Of a stretch of DNA of 64,000 bases, positions 59,646-64,000 are shown piece by piece. The stretch's first letter is position 1. Every line of letters begins with the position of its first letter. This DNA is from Streptomyces albus subsp. albus (GTDB taxonomy: Bacteria; Actinomycetota; Actinomycetes; Streptomycetales; Streptomycetaceae): positions 62,001 to 126,000 of the forward strand of contig NZ_JODR01000008.1 of NCBI RefSeq assembly GCF_000725885.1, written 5' to 3'. A model generated the notes under the pieces. It had not been told where the DNA came from, did no database searches, and saw nothing but the letters and a program-made list of their open reading frames with translations. The position numbers and the translations under genes were made by a program.

Positions 59646-60908
59646 ATGGAACGGGGCGCAGGGCGCGGGACGGCAGGGGGCGGCGGGGTGCGGGGCGCCG
59701 TGGGGACGGTGCGGTTTCTCGCGGCGGGGCTGGCACTGCTGTGTGCCGCAGCCGCCGGCTGCGGGGTCATGGACGACGCGAAGCCGCCCCAGGACGCCGT
59801 CCGGGTGACGCCGCGCGACGGTGCGCGGAACGTGTCCACAAACGCCCGCGTCCGGGTGTCCGTTCCCGAGGGCAGGCTCCGCAGTGTGCGGATGCAGCCC
59901 AAGGGGAAGGACGCGGGCCGGCCCGTCGCCGGCCGGTTCTCCGCCGACCGGCGCAGCTGGCGACCGCTGCCCCGCCGGGCGGCCGGATCGGCGGGGCAGC
60001 GGTACGAGAAGCCGCTCCAGCTGGCGACGACCTACGTCGTGGATGTGGTCGCCGTGGACGGTGAGGGCGATCGGGTGATCCGGCACGCGACCTTCTCCAC
60101 CCGCACCCCGCCGCACCGCTTCGTCGGCTACTTCCGGCCCGAGCACAACCAGACGGTGGGCACCGCGATGATCGTCTCGCTGGAGTTCAGCCGCCCCGTC
60201 ACCGACAGGGCGGCGGTCGAGCGGGCCATCGGCGTCACCGCGAGCCCGCAGGTGCCGGTGGCCGCGCACTGGTTCGGCCGCAGCCGTCTCGACTACCGGC
60301 CCCGCACCTTCTGGCGGCCCGGCACCCGGGTCACCCTCGATCTGCGGCTGCGGGATGTGCGCGGGGCGCCCGGCGTCTACGGCACGCAGCGCAAGAAGGT
60401 GCGGTTCACGGTCGGCCGGGACCAGCGCAGCGTCGTGGACGTGGGCCGCCGCACCCTGACGGTGGTGCGCGGGGGCCGGACCGTCGAACGGCTGCGGATC
60501 ACCGCCGGTACGAAGAAGAACCCCACCTACAACGGTCACATGGTGATCAGCGAGAAGTTCCCCGAGACGCGGATGAACGGGGAGACCGTCGGGTTCGGCG
60601 GCGAGTACGACATCAAGGATGTGCCGCACGCGATGCGGCTGACCCGCAGCGGCACCTTCCTGCACGGCAACTACTGGGCGCCCAAGCGCATTTTCGGCGA
60701 GAAGAACACCAGCCACGGCTGCATCGGGCTGGCCGACAAGCGCGGCGGGGACGAGAAGTCGCCCGCCGGCCGGTTCTTCCGCGCCTCGCTGGTCGGGGAC
60801 CTGGTGACCGTGCGCGGCTCCGGCGACCGGACGGTGCGGCCCGACAACGGGCTGGGCGGCTGGAACATGTCCTGGGAGTCGTGGCTGGCCGGCTCCGCCC
60901 TCCGGTGA
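59646..60908 (+). CDS. L,D-transpeptidase lipoprotein (first of a tandem pair)
   Basis: A 420-residue lipoprotein with lipobox ending in AAAAGC. Residues 50-150 and 150-270 form two Ig-like domains (FVGYFRPEHNQTVGTAMIVS; VPVAAHWFGRSRLDYRPRTF), as in mycobacterial LdtMt2. The YkuD catalytic domain carries FLHGNYWAPK and SHGCIGLAD with Cys359 as nucleophile. It makes 3-3 cross-links in peptidoglycan, which are abundant in Streptomyces. It is followed 284 bp later by a paralog, about half identical by eye in the catalytic part. Confidence 0.94.
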   Translation: MERGAGRGTAGGGGVRGAVGTVRFLAAGLALLCAAAAGCGVMDDAKPPQDAVRVTPRDGARNVSTNARVRVSVPEGRLRSVRMQPKGKDAGRPVAGRFSADRRSWRPLPRRAAGSAGQRYEKPLQLATTYVVDVVAVDGEGDRVIRHATFSTRTPPHRFVGYFRPEHNQTVGTAMIVSLEFSRPVTDRAAVERAIGVTASPQVPVAAHWFGRSRLDYRPRTFWRPGTRVTLDLRLRDVRGAPGVYGTQRKKVRFTVGRDQRSVVDVGRRTLTVVRGGRTVERLRITAGTKKNPTYNGHMVISEKFPETRMNGETVGFGGEYDIKDVPHAMRLTRSGTFLHGNYWAPKRIFGEKNTSHGCIGLADKRGGDEKSPAGRFFRASLVGDLVTVRGSGDRTVRPDNGLGGWNMSWESWLAGSALR

Positions 60909-61031
60909 CCGCGCGTCCGCCGCATCGCGCCCGCCGCACCCGCACGGTGCGGGCCGGTACGGCGGGGCGGCACACTCCCAGCCCTCCTCGTGACCTACCC
61001 GAAACCGCGACCGAACGGTGACCGGACAGGC

Positions 61032-61047
61032 GTGTGACCTGTCACAC
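61032..61047. promoter_or_regulatory. CRP-like inverted repeat upstream of second transpeptidase
   Basis: GTGTGACCTGTCACAC is a perfect seven-base inverted repeat with a two-base spacer. It fits the Streptomyces Crp consensus as I recall it, GTG-N6-GNCAC. It lies 146 bp before the second transpeptidase start, in the AT-richest part of the gap. Confidence 0.5.
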
Positions 61048-61192
61048 CCATGTGGTTATCTAACACAGCGGATACGCGCCCTTGTCCGGCCGCCGTTCAC
61101 GCTGCGGACGGTTTCCGGTCGTCGGCGCGTCCGCGTTCGGGGGCGCACACGGGTGCGCGCAGCCGTGTGAGGACGTAAGGGGTGGGACCGTC

Positions 61193-62461
61193 GTGGACCT
61201 GAGAGCCATGGCCAAGGACAAGCTGAAGTGGGACACGCTCCGCGGGGACGGCCGCGCCAAGGCCATAGGGGGCTCGGCCGCCGCCTTGGTGGTGCTGCTC
61301 GTCGTCCTGCTGCTCACGCTCGCCACCTGTCAGGGCGGCGGCGGATCGGGGGCCCGCGCCAAGGGCAAGGAGGACGAGCCGGCCAAGGGCCCGTCCGAGG
61401 CCGTCGTGCGCATCACACCGGAGGACGGCGCGGACGGGGTGCGCACCTCGGGCGCGCTGAAGGTCACCGCGGCCAAGGGGAAGCTCACCGAGGTGACCGT
61501 CAAGGACGCCAAGGACAACGAGGTCGAGGGCGCCCTCTTTGGCGGCGGGTCGGTGTGGCGTCCCGCCACGCACCTGGCCGCCGGGACGAAGTACACGGTG
61601 GACGCGGTGGCGAAGGACTCCGAGGGCCGGGCGTCCGCCAAGCACGCCTCGTTCACCACATTCGTGCCGCGCGACACCTTCGTCGCCTACTACACGCCCC
61701 ATGGCGGCGATACGGTCGGCGCGGGCATGCCCGTCTCGGTCACCTTCAACCGCCCGGTCACCGACCGGAAGGCGGTGGAGAAGGCGATATCCGTCACGGC
61801 CGATCCGAAGGTCGAGGTGGCCGGTCACTGGTTCGGCGACCAGCGGCTGGACTTCCGCCCGGAGAAGTACTGGAAGTCCGGGACGAAGGTCACCCTCGAT
61901 CTCAACCTCAGCGGTGTGGAGGGTGCCGAGGGGGTCTACGGGACCCAGCGCAAGAAGGCCGAGTTCACCATCGGCAGGCAGCAGGTCAGCGTGGTGGACG
62001 CGAAGAAGAAGACGATGACGGTCACCCGGGACGGCAAGCGGATCAAGACGATCCCGATCACCTCGGGCAGCCCCGCGACCCCCACCTACAACGGCAAGAT
62101 GGTCATCAGCGAGAAGCTCCCGGTCACCCGGATGAACGGGGAGACCGTCGGCTTCGGCGGCGAGTACGACATCAAGGACGTGCCGCACGCGATGCGGCTG
62201 AGCACGTCGGGCACCTTCATCCACGGCAACTACTGGACGCCGAAACCGCAGTTCGGCCAGGTCAACGCCAGCCACGGCTGCGTGGGCCTGCACGATCTGC
62301 GCGGCGGCGGCGACAACGGGACGCCGGGCGCGTGGTTCTTCGAGAACTCGATGATCGGCGATGTGGTGGAGGTCAGGAACTCGCAGGACGAAACGATTCG
62401 GCCCGACAACGGCCTCAACGGCTGGAACATGTCCTGGGAGAAGTGGACGGCGCCGCAGTAG
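61193..62461 (+). CDS. L,D-transpeptidase lipoprotein (second of a tandem pair)
   Basis: 422 residues from GTG 61193 (AAGGGG ten bases upstream); ATG 61208, giving MAKDKLKWD, is also plausible. A membrane segment ends in the lipobox TLATC. The same two Ig-like domains follow (FVAYYTPHGGDTVGAGMPVS; VEVAGHWFGDQRLDFRPEKY) and the YkuD domain has FIHGNYWTPK and SHGCVGLHD with the catalytic Cys near residue 363. Unlike the first copy it is Lys- rather than Arg-rich and has a CRP-like site upstream, so the two are probably expressed under different conditions. Confidence 0.94.
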   Translation: MDLRAMAKDKLKWDTLRGDGRAKAIGGSAAALVVLLVVLLLTLATCQGGGGSGARAKGKEDEPAKGPSEAVVRITPEDGADGVRTSGALKVTAAKGKLTEVTVKDAKDNEVEGALFGGGSVWRPATHLAAGTKYTVDAVAKDSEGRASAKHASFTTFVPRDTFVAYYTPHGGDTVGAGMPVSVTFNRPVTDRKAVEKAISVTADPKVEVAGHWFGDQRLDFRPEKYWKSGTKVTLDLNLSGVEGAEGVYGTQRKKAEFTIGRQQVSVVDAKKKTMTVTRDGKRIKTIPITSGSPATPTYNGKMVISEKLPVTRMNGETVGFGGEYDIKDVPHAMRLSTSGTFIHGNYWTPKPQFGQVNASHGCVGLHDLRGGGDNGTPGAWFFENSMIGDVVEVRNSQDETIRPDNGLNGWNMSWEKWTAPQ

Positions 62462-62527
62462 GACCCGCCGGCGATCCGGACCGGCCCGGCCGGTCGCAAT
62501 CGCCGTAACGCCCGTTAACCTTCGGCC

Positions 62528-63319
62528 ATGACGAATGACGAATCCAGCGGCGCCACCGCGCGCCTGGAAGTGGCCGACGGCGTCGGCACGATCCGGCTCG
62601 ACCGGCCCAAGATGAACGCCCTGGACGTCGCCACCCAGGACCTGCTGGGCGAACTCGCCCGGGAGGCGGGGCGGCGCGAGGACGTACGGGCCGTGGTCCT
62701 CTACGGCGGCGAGAAGGTCTTCGCGGCCGGCGCCGACATCAAGGAGATGCGCGCCATGGACCACACCGCCATGGTGCTGCGCGCACGCGGACTCCAGGAG
62801 GCGTTCACCGCCGTCGCCCGCATCCCCAAGCCCGTCGTCGCGGCCGTCACCGGCTACGCGCTCGGCGGCGGCTGCGAGCTGGCGCTGTGCGCGGACGTTC
62901 GGTTCGCGGGCGAGGGTGCCAAGCTCGGGCAGCCGGAGATCCTGCTCGGGCTGATCCCCGGCGCGGGCGGCACCCAGCGCCTGTCCCGGCTGGTGGGCCC
63001 GGCCAAGGCGAAGGACCTGATCTTCACCGGGCGGACGGTGACCGCGGCCGAGGCCCGCGAGATCGGTCTGGTCGACCATGTGGTGCCGGACGCCGAGGTG
63101 TACGAGAAGGCGCACGCGTGGGCGGCCCGGCTGGCGCGCGGCCCCGCCCTGGCGCTGCGGGCCGCCAAGGAAGCGGTCGACTTCGGTCTGGAAACGGACA
63201 TCGACACCGGCCTGGCGATCGAACGCAACTGGTTCGCGGGCCTGTTCGCGACCGAGGACCGCGAGATCGGCATGCGCAGCTTCGTCGAACAGGGGCCCGG
63301 CAAGGCCGAGTTCCGCTGA
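62528..63319 (+). CDS. Enoyl-CoA hydratase/isomerase
   Basis: A 263-residue crotonase-fold protein. The oxyanion hole and acyl pocket are AAGADIKEM and ALGGGCELALCADVRFAG. Both catalytic acids of true hydratases are present: Glu in GGCELAL and Glu in GQPEILLGLIPGAGGTQRL. It hydrates trans-2-enoyl-CoA in beta-oxidation or a related route. It lies 66 bp after the transpeptidase gene with no obvious terminator between. With the thiolase, epimerase and IcmA it adds to the acyl-CoA theme of the window. Confidence 0.94.
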   Translation: MTNDESSGATARLEVADGVGTIRLDRPKMNALDVATQDLLGELAREAGRREDVRAVVLYGGEKVFAAGADIKEMRAMDHTAMVLRARGLQEAFTAVARIPKPVVAAVTGYALGGGCELALCADVRFAGEGAKLGQPEILLGLIPGAGGTQRLSRLVGPAKAKDLIFTGRTVTAAEAREIGLVDHVVPDAEVYEKAHAWAARLARGPALALRAAKEAVDFGLETDIDTGLAIERNWFAGLFATEDREIGMRSFVEQGPGKAEFR

Positions 63320-63502
63320 GCACTCCGGCGGCGGGGCGCGAGGCCCGCGCGGAGGGCGGGGTGGTGCAGGGTGGCGTGCCACCGGTGCCACCCCGCCGTG
63401 CGCGGTGTGCGCCCTGCCCGCCCCCGGTGCCCCCGCGCCCGCTTGTGGCCTGTTGTGATCACCCGTGTACTCTTTGTCGCGCCAGGTCAGAGCGCTCCCG
63501 CC

Positions 63503-63553
63503 CGCACAAAGCGGGCCGGTTGCCGCCGTGCGCGGTCGGCACGAGAGCGTGGC
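63503..63553 (+). other. Conserved block also present upstream of the DUF6230 operon
   Basis: CGCACAAAGC, GGTTGC and CGAGAGCGTGGC occur here in the same order as at 33463-33493, with a larger, hairpin-capable gap before the last block. It precedes the ATPase gene by 56 bp. Its role is unknown; a shared promoter or leader element is possible. Confidence 0.4.
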
Positions 63554-63608
63554 GGTCCCGCCGCCGACACCCCTGAACCACGCCCGAGCGCCGCTGCCTG
63601 ACGTCATC

Positions 63609-64000
63609 ATGGGGTCCATGGCGGCTCAGGGAGATGTGGCGAGCGTGACCGAGAGGGTGCCGGGCGAGCCGGCGCAGATGTGGGACGCCGAACCGGTGAG
63701 CACCGTCCTCGACCGGGTGGGGGATCCGACCGCGGCGGAGGTGCCGTTGCCCAATCTGCCGGAGTCCGCACGCCTCGCCCGCCGTCTCACCCAGGCCGTC
63801 CTGCGCCACCGCTGGGCCGCGTCCACGCAGGTCACCGAACACACCGTGCTGCTGGTCTCCGAGTTGGTCGGCAACGCCGTACGCCACACCGGGGCGCACA
63901 CCATCGGCATCCGCCTCCTGCGCCGCTCCGGCCACATCCGCGTCGAGGTCCGCGATCCCTCCCGCGGGCTGCCCTGCCGGCTGCCCGTGAGTGAACTGGA
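63609..64000 (+). CDS. SpoIIAB/RsbW-like ATP-binding protein (3' end outside window)
   Basis: A partial protein of at least 130 residues. After a 50-residue leader comes NLPESARLARRLTQAVLRHR, then the Bergerat-fold N box LLVSELVGNAVRHTG and the start of the G1 region VEVRDPSRGLP. This is the HATPase_c_2 architecture of anti-sigma-factor kinases and the many regulatory ATPases of Streptomyces. ATG 63609 lacks a clear ribosome site and ATG 63618 is an alternative. The target sigma factor or partner cannot be told from this part. Confidence 0.85.
   Translation, partial: MGSMAAQGDVASVTERVPGEPAQMWDAEPVSTVLDRVGDPTAAEVPLPNLPESARLARRLTQAVLRHRWAASTQVTEHTVLLVSELVGNAVRHTGAHTIGIRLLRRSGHIRVEVRDPSRGLPCRLPVSEL

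Noticed and set aside
1..64000. Biosynthetic gene cluster, prophage, IS element, tRNA or rRNA
   Set aside because: No PKS/NRPS/terpene signature, integrase, transposase, terminal inverted repeats or recognisable tRNA fold was found on reading both strands.

Overview
The window is a chromosomal segment of a Streptomyces-type actinomycete. The evidence is very high GC with GC-rich third codon positions, many GTG starts, filP and scy side by side (Streptomyces polar cytoskeleton), NucS mismatch endonuclease, tandem L,D-transpeptidases, a LAETG sortase substrate and a DUF6230/DUF6114 operon. From memory, the gene order follows the core-chromosome stretch of S. coelicolor around SCO5387-SCO5460; this is recall, not a search. 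I see no IS element, prophage, CRISPR array, tRNA/rRNA gene or antibiotic cluster.

Layout. 1-5.4 kb: the end of a large TPR/ATPase-like protein, nucS, two small conserved actinobacterial proteins and an LLM flavin monooxygenase. 5.4-10 kb: two paralogous ABC-2 exporter pairs. 10-15.4 kb: filP and scy; scy holds a striking 16-copy, 11-residue repeat array. 15.6-18.5 kb: methylmalonyl-CoA epimerase, a thiolase and the mutase chaperone MeaB. 18.7-21.7 kb: an Asp-rich PepSY protein divergent from an OmpR-type two-component system, with evenly spaced CTGAA repeats between them. 21.8-29.5 kb: MarR, three tandem AIM24 proteins, DUF3817 plus a thiamine-binding protein, a divergent ArsR/MFS pair, MarR and a second DUF3817. 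29.5-33.1 kb: isobutyryl-CoA mutase large subunit (F80/Q198 signature) under a near-perfect palindrome, a convergent TetR, and a thioredoxin-TPR protein. 33.1-36.5 kb: a 634-bp leader rich in inverted repeats, then a DUF6230-DUF6114-secreted protein operon.

36.7-43.1 kb is a central-carbon block: pta, ackA and pyk on the minus strand, pfkA divergent. 43.2-45.7 kb: a receptor-like Ser/Thr kinase with a periplasmic-binding-protein-like sensor. 45.8-49.8 kb: a sugar ABC importer whose two permease genes are separated by an opposite-strand LAETG surface-protein gene. 49.9-53.9 kb: a CitA/DcuS-like two-component system divergent from dctA. 53.9-57.5 kb: a solitary treS and an M4 metalloprotease. 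58.1-64 kb: an MFS exporter, two tandem lipoprotein L,D-transpeptidases, an enoyl-CoA hydratase and the start of a SpoIIAB-like ATPase.

Functional themes are acyl-CoA/propionate-type metabolism (mce, thiolase, meaB, icmA, hydratase), the overflow acetate and lower glycolysis node (pfkA, pyk, ackA, pta), carbon uptake (dctA, sugar ABC), cell-envelope construction (transpeptidases, sortase substrate, exporters) and polar growth (filP, scy). The least explained loci are the PepSY/two-component module, the DUF6230 operon with its palindrome-rich leader, and the hendecad array in scy.
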